DNA of 64,000 nucleotides from a bacterium (GCA_029551285.1 JAKPFT010000062.1:1-64000); one strand, 5' to 3'. Positions 41,629 through 51,828 are shown, numbered from the stretch's first letter. Translations and numbers: made by a program. The notes: generated by a model from the sequence alone, not told the origin.

Positions 41629-44276
41629 TGAGCTGTCTGACAGCGAAATGGCGATTGACAGAGCTCATCGTGACCACTTGCCTGACGCTGGTGACAGGTG
41701 GCCAGGTTAGTCTTTCCGCCGGGGTAACTGACCTGCAGGTACAGGGACTGAAATATGCGCCTGTCAGCCAGAAGTTAAGTATCCTGCAACGGCTCCTTGA
41801 GGAAAAGAACAAGGTTTATTTGCCGGAGATAGCCGCCTTACTGGACGACCAGGTTAAAGAAGTTCGCAGCCAGGCTGCTTTCTGCCTGGTGGAGTTTGGC
41901 GATAGCACCTGTCTGCCCGCTTTCCGCAGGGGATTGAACGACACCTGGTGGAAGGTGCGTCTTTACTGTGCCCAGGGGCTGGTGAAACATGGTGACGGTA
42001 GCATTGTTCCCGAACTGTTGAGGTGTCTGGACGATAGTTACTGGCAGGTTCGCTACTACGGAGCCGCTGGTCTGGGAAAGTTTGCTGACGAGGAAGTTCT
42101 GGAAGGACTGCTCAGTCACCTCAGGGATAATAACCCGCAGGTGGTTGAAGAGTTACTCTGGGCATTACACCGTCTCTTCTGGCGAGATGCGGCCCGCTCC
42201 CGATTCAAGAAGTTACCGGAAGAAAAAATCAGGCCTTTCACCGATCTAATCACGAACAAGGTTACGGCTATCCGCATCCGGTGTCTCTGGGCTATGGAAG
42301 CCTCTCAGGACGAAAGGGTCGTGCCTTTTCTGGTGAAGGCTCTGGACGATGCAGAAGCCGAGGTGCAACTTCGCTCTCTCTGGGCTCTGGAAAGACTCCG
42401 GGCAACCCAGGCCAGGTTTTCTATAGAAAGTCTCTTAGAAAATCCTTCCGTCAAGTTGAGGCTGGAGTCCATTAAAACACTGGTTCGTCTTCACTCCACG
42501 GACACCGTTGACGGGTTGCTTCGCCGTTTAAGAGATCCGGATGAAAATGTTCGCATCTACAGTCTATGGGCCCTGGAGAGAATCAGGGAGCCGGCCAGTT
42601 ACCCGGAGATTGGACAGTGTCTGGCTGATTCTTCCCGGCGGGTGAGGGAGTATGCCGCTTCAGTTATCCAGTCGCTGAAAGATGCCCAGTTTCTGCCGGT
42701 TCTTCAAAACCTGGTAAGGGATGAGAAAATACCGGAAGAGACCAGAGTTGTGAGCCTGCAACTAATCGGGGCACTGGGCAATCCGTCGGTGAAGGATTTC
42801 TTAATGGAGGAGGTTAAGAGTGAAAACGCTCCCCTGAGGGCCGAAGCCTTCCGGGCCTGGTTCGGGATAGACCGGTTTGACCGGATGTTACTTAAAGCCC
42901 TGTGTTTCGCTGAGAAGAATGATACTTCGGCCCTGGTGAGGAAGACAGCCTCGCAACTGTTGAAAGATTTAAAGACCGTGTTAACCCGGAACTTAAACAG
43001 CGGTGACCGCACTCAGAGGCAGCAGGCTCTTGAAGTGGCTGAGGAGATTATAGACGCGGCAGAAATGGGTGCGGTACTTAGAGAGATGGGAAAAAGTGAA
43101 TATCCTGAGGTGAGGGAAGCCATGGCCCGGCTGGCAGCAATCAGACCCGGTCCGGGGACAACCAGATTGCTTACCGAGATGATGGGTGAACCCAATATTG
43201 TCGTAAGAAGATCGGCTGCCCTGGCGCTGGCGGAACTGAGAGACCGCGCGGCGGTGGGCGTTTTGAAGAGGAATCTCTCCTCGGAGGACCAGGAACTGAG
43301 ATTAAACTGTGCCTGGGCTCTGGCCCGTCTGGGAGAAAAGGATGGGGCAACCATCGCCCTGACCGGCCTTCAAAACCCTGATGTTCTTTTCCAGAAGCGG
43401 GCGGTGGAGACACTGGGTTATCTTGGTGACAGTGGAGCGATAGGACCATTATTGAAGGTGATGACGGATTCAGAACTGGAGGTCAAGGCCGCTGCCGGAT
43501 GGGCTCTGGCCCGTCTGGGAGAACCTAAGGGAATAGAAATGCTGGTTCGTCTTTCCGAACAATCAGTGGAACCGGTCCGGACCCAGGCTAATAAATATTT
43601 GAGCGATTCTGCACTGCCGTGGCGCTGTCGCCACCTGATTCCTCTTGTCCGCAGCCAGCTGGTCAGGGAAAAGTTGGGTATGAAGGAGGCAACTTACCGA
43701 CGGATCAAGGTATTACCTGTCTCCGGAAGTGTCGTCATTGATGGAAAGGATTCGGAACGTTTCTGGAAGACAATTCCGCCTGAAAATACTTTTATCCTTT
43801 CCGGGCCGGAACTTGTTCCGGCCGATGTCCAGAGCTGGATTAGCTTTGCTTACGATGACAAAAATCTTTATTTCCTCTGTGTGTGCGAAGACCCACAGGC
43901 TGACCATCTCACCAGATTCAGTCGTGACTTTGTTTCCATTGCTTTGCAGCGTGAAAGCGAAAAGGATCGCTGGTATCAGTTTGTGCTTCACCCTTTCAAT
44001 GATATTCATTATGCCTACATCTGGAAATTTTATCAGGATGATGAAAAGGAAAGATCCTGGACTTCTTCCTGGGAGACGGCGACGACAATCCAGTCGCACC
44101 GGTGGCTGGCCGAAGGAAAAATTCCGCTGGCTGATATTGGGATAACCGGGACACCACCACCAATTTTCTACATTAACATTCATCGGGAGTCTGGACTGCT
44201 GGGAACCAGCACTTTTACCGGGAGGCTGGATAATTGGGAACAGTTTGGGCTACTAATTTTTGAACCAAAGCCATGA
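41628..44276 (+). CDS. exported HEAT-repeat protein with C-terminal CBM9/DOMON-like domain
   Basis: The 882-residue protein has a signal-like segment at about 8-32. Some twenty HEAT/PBS-lyase-type repeats follow (about 45-680), with the recurring L-W-A-L-x-R-L and VRxxAAxAL patterns. Examples are WKVRLYCAQGLVKHGD, IRIRCLWAMEAS, VQLRSLWALERL and LRLNCAWALARLGE. Residues about 700-880 form a CBM9/DOMON-like domain (GSVVIDGKDSERFWKTIP, LYFLCVCEDP). HEAT arrays bind partner proteins; the C-terminal domain suggests glycan or ligand binding outside the cytoplasm. It is translationally coupled to nnrE upstream and to the CsgG/propeller gene downstream. Confidence 0.8.
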   Translation: MSCLTAKWRLTELIVTTCLTLVTGGQVSLSAGVTDLQVQGLKYAPVSQKLSILQRLLEEKNKVYLPEIAALLDDQVKEVRSQAAFCLVEFGDSTCLPAFRRGLNDTWWKVRLYCAQGLVKHGDGSIVPELLRCLDDSYWQVRYYGAAGLGKFADEEVLEGLLSHLRDNNPQVVEELLWALHRLFWRDAARSRFKKLPEEKIRPFTDLITNKVTAIRIRCLWAMEASQDERVVPFLVKALDDAEAEVQLRSLWALERLRATQARFSIESLLENPSVKLRLESIKTLVRLHSTDTVDGLLRRLRDPDENVRIYSLWALERIREPASYPEIGQCLADSSRRVREYAASVIQSLKDAQFLPVLQNLVRDEKIPEETRVVSLQLIGALGNPSVKDFLMEEVKSENAPLRAEAFRAWFGIDRFDRMLLKALCFAEKNDTSALVRKTASQLLKDLKTVLTRNLNSGDRTQRQQALEVAEEIIDAAEMGAVLREMGKSEYPEVREAMARLAAIRPGPGTTRLLTEMMGEPNIVVRRSAALALAELRDRAAVGVLKRNLSSEDQELRLNCAWALARLGEKDGATIALTGLQNPDVLFQKRAVETLGYLGDSGAIGPLLKVMTDSELEVKAAAGWALARLGEPKGIEMLVRLSEQSVEPVRTQANKYLSDSALPWRCRHLIPLVRSQLVREKLGMKEATYRRIKVLPVSGSVVIDGKDSERFWKTIPPENTFILSGPELVPADVQSWISFAYDDKNLYFLCVCEDPQADHLTRFSRDFVSIALQRESEKDRWYQFVLHPFNDIHYAYIWKFYQDDEKERSWTSSWETATTIQSHRWLAEGKIPLADIGITGTPPPIFYINIHRESGLLGTSTFTGRLDNWEQFGLLIFEPKP

Positions 44277-46108
44277 GAGAAAAACTGCTCAGTCTGTTTT
44301 TGTTGGGTTTGGTTTTGCCGGCCAGCGGGGCGAACTGGTTTGAAAAAAATCAGGAGCTTCAGGTAATCTATCCTGCTTCTGTGTGGCGGTATGTGGTAAA
44401 AGCTAACCAGTGCGACGACCGTGGCCAGAGGCAGCAGGCCGATGCGTATCTTCGGCTGGTCCTGCGGCTGACCCAGGAGGCAAAACCTTTTGCTGCCGGT
44501 AACTGGCCAAAGAACTGGCCGTATGACCTGGAGGCGCTGAAACTTTTACGTTACGGCTCACCGGAGGCTTACACCTATCGTTTGATAGGCGATTTTGCGC
44601 TGAAATACAATCGCTATAAAGAAGCCATTTCCCATTACCGACTTTACCTTGAGAAATCCTACCTTCCGGATGCTTCTGTTATGCAGCAGTTAGCCCTTCT
44701 CCTGGAAAGGGAAGGTCTTTTGCAGGAGGCTCTTCTTACCTGGAGTGACCTGCAGCGCAATCTTGAAATCAACCATTATCATGGTCAACCGGTTTCTTCC
44801 CGGACAGTAATCCAGGCAATGAAACGTCTGGAAACACGTCTGCGCCGAACCCGGATGCTTATCCTTGACGCTGGTTTCAACGATATCCCTGACTATCTTC
44901 AAAGCGGCTTCAACCAGCTTTATCGTGAAACGGTATCTTCGATTAAAGGAATAGAAGTGATTGCTCAGGAAGACCTGACCAGAATTATGACTGAGGAAGC
45001 CATTGCTCCGGCGGAACTGGAAGATGAGGAAGAACTGGCCCGGGTCGGTAAAATGCTAAATGCCAGTCTGGTGGTTCGTGGTTTTCTTTCTTATCACGAA
45101 GCCAACTATCTGCTGCTCATCAGGCTTTTTGACCCGCAGCGGAAGGTCTGGTTCTCTGAGTATGAGTACAGGAATCAGGATTTTCGTTATTTACCCGTTC
45201 TGTTGCGGCGTTTCACCTATGCTTTTCTGGAGGAACCTTTACCCGGGGATTTGCTTCTTCCCCAGAGCCAGGTAATGTGGAGCTATGAAACTGATAGTGA
45301 TATTACCGACATCAGAGTGTCCAGTGATGGGAATTATCTGATCTGCGGAACAGAAAACGGAACGGTCTATCTCCTGAATCGCAAGGGAAGTGTTATCCTC
45401 CGAAAAAAGATGAACGAGAGAATTACCAAAGTGGGGATTTCTCCTGACGGCCGGTTTGCTTGCTGGGCGTGTCTCAACGGAAAGGTTTACTTCCAGGGGC
45501 TGAAGTCTGGAGGTGCCTGGAACTATCCCTTTGATAACCTGGTGCGAGGGTTGGTTTTGGCCGAGGACGGCTCTTTCCTGAGCGCCGGTGTCAACAATGT
45601 TGTTTACTTCCTTGACCGCAAAGGTGTGATTTTCTGGAAAAGTGAGCTTGGCAGGTGGATCAGCAGTCTGGCTATTTCTCCGGTGGCCAGCCGGGTAGCC
45701 GTCGGTCTTGAGGATGGAAGTCTGTTGAACTACTCAGAAGAAGGAAACCTGCGCTGGCAGGCCAGGTTAAACGGTCCGGTGGTCAGGCTTAATTTTTCTC
45801 CACGGAGTAATTATCTGGCAGCCGAATCTGATAAGGGAGAAGTCAGTGTCTTTGATGATCAGGGGAAGATAGTTCTTAGCCTGGTACCGGGTGAGGACAA
45901 GAAATTTACAGCCTTTTTCCGGGAGATTATTTCGGCCGTTGTCGGCCGCCGTGGCCAGTACTTCTATTTTCTCTCTCCGGACGGAGAAAAGTTGTGGAAT
46001 TTTCATGTTGACGAGAAAACCGCATTTCTGGAGGCAGCCGGAACCGGTGAGAACTTTGTAGCGGGAGCCAATAAGAATATTTTCTACCTGCAGATTAAGT
46101 GGGAGTAA
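44273..46108 (+). CDS. exported CsgG-like / beta-propeller protein
   Basis: The 611-residue product has a signal peptide at 1-20. A TPR-like region lies at about 60-180, where YRLIGDFALKYNRYKEAISH is one unit. A CsgG/FlgO-like alpha-beta domain covers about 195-320, where VIAQEDLTRIMTE and LNASLVVRGFLSYHEANY match the usual pattern. A PQQ/WD40-type propeller follows from 335 to the end, with repeated ISPDGRFACWA and LNRKGSVIL-like blades. The start overlaps the HEAT gene in ATGA, so the two products are probably made in balance and may form one envelope complex. The precise function is unknown. Confidence 0.75.
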   Translation: MREKLLSLFLLGLVLPASGANWFEKNQELQVIYPASVWRYVVKANQCDDRGQRQQADAYLRLVLRLTQEAKPFAAGNWPKNWPYDLEALKLLRYGSPEAYTYRLIGDFALKYNRYKEAISHYRLYLEKSYLPDASVMQQLALLLEREGLLQEALLTWSDLQRNLEINHYHGQPVSSRTVIQAMKRLETRLRRTRMLILDAGFNDIPDYLQSGFNQLYRETVSSIKGIEVIAQEDLTRIMTEEAIAPAELEDEEELARVGKMLNASLVVRGFLSYHEANYLLLIRLFDPQRKVWFSEYEYRNQDFRYLPVLLRRFTYAFLEEPLPGDLLLPQSQVMWSYETDSDITDIRVSSDGNYLICGTENGTVYLLNRKGSVILRKKMNERITKVGISPDGRFACWACLNGKVYFQGLKSGGAWNYPFDNLVRGLVLAEDGSFLSAGVNNVVYFLDRKGVIFWKSELGRWISSLAISPVASRVAVGLEDGSLLNYSEEGNLRWQARLNGPVVRLNFSPRSNYLAAESDKGEVSVFDDQGKIVLSLVPGEDKKFTAFFREIISAVVGRRGQYFYFLSPDGEKLWNFHVDEKTAFLEAAGTGENFVAGANKNIFYLQIKWE

Positions 46109-46179
46109 ACCAAGGTACCATAAGGTTACCCTGAAAGAACTCTGTCGGGTGTCAACCAGCAGAAACATGGAGGAAGAAA

Positions 46180-47193
46180 ATGGTAAAAGTTGGGATTATT
46201 GGAGCCGGTTTTATGGGGACCATGCATGCCACCGTCTACAGCCAGTTCCCGGATGTGAAGGTCGCGGGCATTGCTGATGTTCGCGGGGAAAAAGCCAAAT
46301 CCCTGGCGGAGAAGTTTAAGTCCATCCCTTACTATTCCCCCGAAGAACTCCTGAAGAGGGAGGATATCACCATCATTGACATCTGCCTGCCGACATTTCT
46401 TCACAGGGAGTATGTGGTTAAAGCAGCCTCTCTGGGCAAGGATGTCATCTGTGAAAAACCGATTGCTCTGACGGTGGAGGAAGCTGATGAGATGATAAAA
46501 GTCTGCGCTGAAAAAAAGGTGCGCTTTATGGTGGCCCAGGTACTTCGTTTCTGGCCCGAATACCGGTTTCTTAAGGAAGTTTATGACAGAAAAAGGTACG
46601 GTGCGTTAAGAACCATTTCCTGTCAGCGCCTTTCTGCACCGCCTGCCTGGGGCTGGCAAAACTGGCTGATGGCCGGGGAACGTTCCGGCGGAGCGTTGGT
46701 GGACCTGCATATCCATGATACTGACTTTCTTCTTTATCTCACCGGTTGCCGTCCAGAAAAGATTTCCTCCCATGGCCGAGCCGAAAATGGAGCCTACAGC
46801 CATATTTTTACCCACTTTGTTTTTCCTGGCGGAGTAATTGCTCAGGTGGAGGGTGGCTGGGACCTGCCAGCCAATTACCCCTTTATCATGGCCTATACGG
46901 CTAATTTTGAGAAGGCCGTGGTGGAATTCAACAGCCGGAGCAATCCAACCGTAACCGTTTACGAAGCCAGCGGCAAGATTGAGCGCCCCAGCTTTGAAAC
47001 AAAGCGTGCCAACGGAGTTGAAGGAAATATCAGCGACCTGGGCGGCTACTATTTCGAACTACGCTATTTTATTGAGCATGTGACTCACAACAAACCATTT
47101 GGGGTAATCACACCGGAACAGGCGCGTGAGAGTCTGGCCACTGTTCTGGAAGAAAAGAAATCGGCTGATACCGGCCAGGCGATTTTTCTTTGA
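46180..47193 (+). CDS. Gfo/Idh/MocA-family oxidoreductase
   Basis: The 337-residue NAD(P)-dependent oxidoreductase has the Rossmann motif VGIIGAGFMGTMHA. CEKPIALTVEEADEM supplies the catalytic Lys of the EKP motif, and GGALVDLHIHDTDFLLYL contains the His/Asp substrate region. Family members oxidise sugars, inositols or their derivatives. GGAGG lies 9 nt before the ATG. The era gene follows 29 nt downstream on the same strand. The substrate is unknown. Confidence 0.88.
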   Translation: MVKVGIIGAGFMGTMHATVYSQFPDVKVAGIADVRGEKAKSLAEKFKSIPYYSPEELLKREDITIIDICLPTFLHREYVVKAASLGKDVICEKPIALTVEEADEMIKVCAEKKVRFMVAQVLRFWPEYRFLKEVYDRKRYGALRTISCQRLSAPPAWGWQNWLMAGERSGGALVDLHIHDTDFLLYLTGCRPEKISSHGRAENGAYSHIFTHFVFPGGVIAQVEGGWDLPANYPFIMAYTANFEKAVVEFNSRSNPTVTVYEASGKIERPSFETKRANGVEGNISDLGGYYFELRYFIEHVTHNKPFGVITPEQARESLATVLEEKKSADTGQAIFL

Positions 47194-47222
47194 TCGGCTG
47201 TTGGGAAAGGGTCCTGCTCAAG

Positions 47223-48116
47223 ATGAAGTCCGGTTTGGTAACTCTGGCCGGCCGTCCGAACGTTGGCAAATCAACTCTTTTCAATCGGCTGCTGGGGAAA
47301 AAGATTTCTATAGTTTCTCGGCATCCTGCCACCACCAGGCTTCGCCTTCTGGGAGTAACCACCAGCCAACGGGGCCAGATCGTTTTCGTGGACACTCCCG
47401 GGTTTGAGTTGCCTCGTTATCAGTTAGGGCAGCATATGAAGAAAACCGTTATTAATGCCCTTCAGGAAGCGGACCTGGTCCTGATGGTGATTACCGTAAG
47501 CGGCTGGAAGAAGGAAGATGAAGAGGCTCTGGAAGAGATACGCAAACTGAGTAAAAAGGCATTTCTTATTATCAACAAGATTGACTTGCTTCCCAGGAGG
47601 GAATTGCTCCTTTCACTTATTGATGAAAGCCGGCACCGGTACAACTTTGATGAGATTTATCCCTGTTCAGCCCTTAAGGAGAAGTCATGGGAGAGACTTA
47701 GAGAAAAAATCTTTGATTTTCTTCCAGAGGGTCCTGTGCTTTTTCCTGAAGAAGAGACGACAGGTAATCTCCCGCGGGAGTATCTGCTGGCAGAAGTCTT
47801 AAGAGAGAAGGTTCTCGCGGAAACATATCAGGAAGTCCCCCAGAGTGTTGCTGTGGAAATTGAGGAAGTTTCTCCGGGCAGAAATAACCCCGGGGTTCTC
47901 CTGGTTCAGGCTTCAATTATTGTTGACCGGGAACAGTTGAGGCCGATCATTATCGGTCGCGGTGGTTCTAAACTGAAGTCCATCGGGAAAAAGGCCCGGG
48001 AAGAAATGGAACAGATGCTGGGCCAGCCAGTCTATCTGCAGACCCGGGTTAAGGTGATACCCAGATGGCGAGACAGGCCGGATATCTTTCGCCGGTTCGG
48101 GTACGGAGAAGGCTAA
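47223..48116 (+). CDS. era: GTPase Era
   Basis: The 297-residue GTPase acts in 16S rRNA maturation. G1 is GRPNVGKS, the effector region reads HPATTR, G3 is DTPGF and G4 is NKIDLL. A C-terminal KH domain contains IIGRGGSKLKSIGKKAREEM, the RNA-binding GxxG loop. The ATG at 47223 is chosen because conservation starts there; a longer in-frame ATG at 47190 overlaps the oxidoreductase stop. The 3' end overlaps the stop of the convergent GT2 gene by 4 nt. Confidence 0.95.
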   Translation: MKSGLVTLAGRPNVGKSTLFNRLLGKKISIVSRHPATTRLRLLGVTTSQRGQIVFVDTPGFELPRYQLGQHMKKTVINALQEADLVLMVITVSGWKKEDEEALEEIRKLSKKAFLIINKIDLLPRRELLLSLIDESRHRYNFDEIYPCSALKEKSWERLREKIFDFLPEGPVLFPEEETTGNLPREYLLAEVLREKVLAETYQEVPQSVAVEIEEVSPGRNNPGVLLVQASIIVDREQLRPIIIGRGGSKLKSIGKKAREEMEQMLGQPVYLQTRVKVIPRWRDRPDIFRRFGYGEG

Positions 48117-49546
48117 GCAATCTGGTCACCTTCCGATTTGACGGCGGATTTCTCTGAGAAAAAGAGCGCGTGGGCAGTTTTCTCCCAGAAGTGGGGACAG
48201 AGAAAATACTGCCAGAGACCTTTCCATGCTCCTAAACTCATCAGCACCCAGTAAACAGGACAGAGCAGACTGGCCAGAACCAAACGGTAATATTTTCGTT
48301 CCAGACAGCCCAGCAGATTAATGGCGATAAACACCAGATTGCCCCAGAGCAGCGCCAGTCCTAAGATATCAAAAACTCCCTGGCTTCTGAACTGGAAAGT
48401 TGACCCTTGAAGGGCAATCACTTCCCAGAGAAGCAGGAGCCAGGCTACCGGGTTGAAACAGAGCACAAAAAAATTACCCCCGACAATAAGATTAAAATGG
48501 AGAAAATTGACTAATCCGAGACGACGCAACAAATGCCAGGGATGGCGCATATGAACAAAATATGTCTGAATATAACCTTTCACCCAGCGGCTGCGTTGCT
48601 TAATCCAGTTCGGTAGTTGGCTGTTGGCCTCTTCCCAGGTGGTCGTATCCAGAACAGCCGTCCGGTAGCCGGCGCTGAAGATGCGGATACCCAGGTCGCA
48701 ATCTTCAGTTACATTGTAAGGGTCCCAGCCTCTTAACTGCTTCAGGACAGCCGTGCGAAAGTGGTTGGAGGTACCGCCCAGCGGGATGGGAGCACCGACA
48801 CGGCTGATGCCGGGAAGATAGAGGTCAAACCAGGTGGAATACTCAGCCGTAAACCAGCCGGTGAGAATGTTCTGATAGGGATTGTAATAATTGAGCTTTG
48901 CCTGAAGGCAAACGACCTGTTCCGGACTGCGCTGAAAACCGAGTACAGCCTTTTTTAGCTGGTCGGGTTCAGGAATATCTTCAGCGTCGTAAATAACAAG
49001 GAAGTCACCGCGGGCCTGAACCAGACCGTAATTAAGAGCCTTACCTTTAGTTTTTGGCGGTTGGTCCGGAACGATGACCAGGCGCCACCATGGCGGCAGG
49101 GAGATTTGTTCCAGGGCCTGTTGGGTTTCGCTATCGTCTTCCTCAAGGATGAGAATAATCTCCAGTTTCTCCCGGGGGTAATCAAGCTTTTCCATGGCCC
49201 GATAAAGCTGGGGCAGGATTTCTTTTTCCCGGTAGAGAGGAAGCAGGATGGTGTAAAACGGCCATTCGTATCTGGAGAGTATTTCCACTTCGGAAATAAC
49301 TATCTCCTGGCGCCGTAACAACCCGCTGAAAATGAGAAAAAACTTGTGGAAACAGATCACCGCGTAAATGAGACTGAGAAGATAATGGGGCCAGAAAGAG
49401 CCCGTCTGACAGTAGCGCCAGACAAGTTGACCGCCTAAGAGACAGAGCAGCCCCAGGGTTAGTTTTTGTTCCAGGGTCAGGTTGGTGCGGGCTGTTTCTT
49501 CGGGCAGAAGGATGGCCGGGGGACGATGCTCTCTGTCTAAATTCAT
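48113..49546 (-). CDS. membrane glycosyltransferase family 2 (processive beta-glycan synthase type)
   Basis: The 477-residue protein has TM helices at about 25-75. A cytoplasmic GT2 domain (about 90-330) and further TM helices at 340-460 follow. The catalytic signature D,D,D,QxxRW is visible: VIYDAEDIPEPDQ, NVTEDCDLGIR and KQRSRWVKG. This layout is shared with cellulose, mannan and curdlan-type synthases. It overlaps the stop of the GH5-like gene by 4 nt, so the synthase and a secreted glycan hydrolase are made together. That arrangement recalls cellulose synthase with its companion endoglucanase. The polymer made is unknown. Confidence 0.88.
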   Translation of the reverse strand: MNLDREHRPPAILLPEETARTNLTLEQKLTLGLLCLLGGQLVWRYCQTGSFWPHYLLSLIYAVICFHKFFLIFSGLLRRQEIVISEVEILSRYEWPFYTILLPLYREKEILPQLYRAMEKLDYPREKLEIILILEEDDSETQQALEQISLPPWWRLVIVPDQPPKTKGKALNYGLVQARGDFLVIYDAEDIPEPDQLKKAVLGFQRSPEQVVCLQAKLNYYNPYQNILTGWFTAEYSTWFDLYLPGISRVGAPIPLGGTSNHFRTAVLKQLRGWDPYNVTEDCDLGIRIFSAGYRTAVLDTTTWEEANSQLPNWIKQRSRWVKGYIQTYFVHMRHPWHLLRRLGLVNFLHFNLIVGGNFFVLCFNPVAWLLLLWEVIALQGSTFQFRSQGVFDILGLALLWGNLVFIAINLLGCLERKYYRLVLASLLCPVYWVLMSLGAWKGLWQYFLCPHFWEKTAHALFFSEKSAVKSEGDQIA

Positions 49547-51828
49547 ACTTCAGCCTTAATCTTGACCGCCAGCCAGCGACGAAAAGGCGGAAGGGTAACG
49601 GAAAGGGTATCACTCTGGTTTTCCACGGTACCTTCCTGGAGGAAACCGTCTTCCATAGACCAGAATTCAACTTTGTAGCGGCCAGGTTTCTTCTTTCCAA
49701 GCGCAATTCTGACATCCCTCAATTCAGAAAACGAAGTTAGGTCCTGAATTCTGGTCATGACTAGCGGGTCGTATACCCACACCAGAGCCTCGCAAAAGTT
49801 GCCCAGGCCGAGCGTTTTTATTTTCCCTTCAGTCTTTACCTCCTCTATCTCCAGAGCAGTCTTCAAACGATCAACCGAAGCGGCATATCGGGCAAGGTTC
49901 TGGTAGATTGGATAAAGGTTGAGTTCCGTGACCAGCCGATGCCACCAGAAGGCAGGAGCACCGGCAAAGGGCAGGTGAAAGCTGCCCCAGAGTCCGGCGA
50001 TCACGTCACGAACCAGATTGGGGTCAGTGGCTCCCCAGGGTGTGCCTCCAAATTCGGAGACAAAGGTTGGTTTGTCAAAACGGGCGTTGAACCGGTAAAT
50101 CTCTTTCAGAAATTCCACCAGAGAAGTTCGACCGCTCTCATAATAAGCATTGGTGATCGTGTAGTCCACCACGGATGACCGCAGAAGGTCATTATCAACC
50201 AGAATGGTGTAATGGGCGCTCACCAGATGGTGGTAGGGGTCTATTTTTTTCAGGTAACCAGCCAGTCTTTCGTACCAGGTGGTGACCGCAGGCGAAAGGT
50301 AAAAATCTCTCCTGGAACCTGTCAGGTTGATTTCGTTGAGCAGAACCCAGCCAAAGATATTGGGACTGTAACTCCAGCGGGCAACAATATAGCGAAACTT
50401 GCGTCGCATCAACTGCTCAGCCCTGGTGTCGGTGAAGAACTCCTCGGGTTTTTTCAAAAAACCACCATTTTTCTCATTATAAGGGTGATCCGGCCATTCC
50501 TCGTCACAGTAAGTACTTAACTGACCGTGGTTGATGAGAACAATCTGGAGATAGATACCGTTAGTTTCGGCCAGCTCCAGGAGGCGGTCAAGTTTCCAGG
50601 CATGGCGTAGATTGTAGAAACCAGCGCCTCTGTACCCGGGCCGGTTTTCAATCCATTCCAGGGCGGCGAACCAGTTAGCCATCCAGACTTCACAGAAATT
50701 CTGACCGGACTGTTTCATCTGCTGAAAAATCTTTTCGTAGTAGAAAGTCCCACTATCCGGGTCAAGCGGCCGTTTGCGCAAGTGGGCGTAGCGGGTGTCA
50801 GTAGGGGAACGAATGTTTAAGCCCAGGGGATAGAAAAAGGAACCATTGGAAAACTGAAAATAACGGCCATCCAGGGAACTTACCTCAATAAATCCCGGGT
50901 TATTTGAGGGCACTGTTAGAAAGGAAATTCTCTGACTTTCTCTCTCCCCGTGCTTATCCCTCACCTTGATGCGGCAACTGTGCTGACCGCATTTTCTGGG
51001 GCTAAACCTCACCTTCCAGCAGGGATATCCTTCTGGCGCCAGCAGTTCCTGACCGTCAATCAGGGAAGCCTGATAGGTCTGATAGTAAAATCCAGGGAGA
51101 ACTGTTTCCTGGCCGTCAGGGTCAAGAAAAGTGGCTGATACTTCCACTTCTTCGGGATTAAAGGGATTGGAGTAATCTTCCGGTAGATTGAAGGTGAGTT
51201 CCAACCTTGAGTAGCAAGGTACCTGCCTGGAAGATATGGTCACTTCCGGAAAAGAGACTAACTCGCCTGCGATTTCATCCAGCCAGAGAGTAACCTCAGC
51301 CTCTCTGGAACAAAAAACCTTAAGGCCAATTTTCTTAATATTGGCTGCAGCTTTAATTGACCATGGCTGGGCGTGGTTAATAGGTTCCCAGTAAGCACTG
51401 TCGGGCTGAACATTTAAGGTCAGTTTGTTCCAGCGATTCTTCTGAAGGGACATCAAGGGTGTCTGGTACCATAACCACTCAGCGTCCTGGAGAAAAATAA
51501 CCACTCTCAAGTCATCAGGTATCTCGCCAGCATAAATGTTAAAAATAAGATGACGGTAACGGGTCAAATCTCGGTAAAAAGATTTTTCCACTGCGGCCTC
51601 TCCGGGGAAAGTCATCTGAACTTCCAGAGAGTGAGTTCCTTCCAGTACACGATTTTGAGTTTGCGAGATTCGGCGTACCCCATTTTGGTTGCCGGGACAG
51701 GCAACCCAGGTTTCCGCGGGCGATTCAAACCCGAAAAAGACCACCTTTCCGGTCTGGGCTGAGACCGTATCCCTGGCGCCGGTTACCAGCAAGCAGGTAA
51801 GGAGAAAAAACAAGTCTGGTTTCCTCAT
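49543..51828 (-). CDS. secreted glycoside hydrolase (DUF5060 plus GH5-like TIM barrel)
   Basis: The 761-residue protein has a signal peptide at 1-24. A beta-sandwich carbohydrate-binding-like region covers about 28-195. A DUF5060 domain covers about 197-310 (CRIKVRDKHGERE). A TIM barrel follows at about 320-680, with acid/base candidate Glu499 (VLLNEINL) and nucleophile candidate Glu592 (FVSEFGG). A small beta domain closes the protein. Such proteins hydrolyse beta-linked glycans. The start overlaps the Lon-like stop and the end overlaps the GT2 start, each by 4 nt. Confidence 0.85.
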   Translation of the reverse strand: MRKPDLFFLLTCLLVTGARDTVSAQTGKVVFFGFESPAETWVACPGNQNGVRRISQTQNRVLEGTHSLEVQMTFPGEAAVEKSFYRDLTRYRHLIFNIYAGEIPDDLRVVIFLQDAEWLWYQTPLMSLQKNRWNKLTLNVQPDSAYWEPINHAQPWSIKAAANIKKIGLKVFCSREAEVTLWLDEIAGELVSFPEVTISSRQVPCYSRLELTFNLPEDYSNPFNPEEVEVSATFLDPDGQETVLPGFYYQTYQASLIDGQELLAPEGYPCWKVRFSPRKCGQHSCRIKVRDKHGERESQRISFLTVPSNNPGFIEVSSLDGRYFQFSNGSFFYPLGLNIRSPTDTRYAHLRKRPLDPDSGTFYYEKIFQQMKQSGQNFCEVWMANWFAALEWIENRPGYRGAGFYNLRHAWKLDRLLELAETNGIYLQIVLINHGQLSTYCDEEWPDHPYNEKNGGFLKKPEEFFTDTRAEQLMRRKFRYIVARWSYSPNIFGWVLLNEINLTGSRRDFYLSPAVTTWYERLAGYLKKIDPYHHLVSAHYTILVDNDLLRSSVVDYTITNAYYESGRTSLVEFLKEIYRFNARFDKPTFVSEFGGTPWGATDPNLVRDVIAGLWGSFHLPFAGAPAFWWHRLVTELNLYPIYQNLARYAASVDRLKTALEIEEVKTEGKIKTLGLGNFCEALVWVYDPLVMTRIQDLTSFSELRDVRIALGKKKPGRYKVEFWSMEDGFLQEGTVENQSDTLSVTLPPFRRWLAVKIKAEV

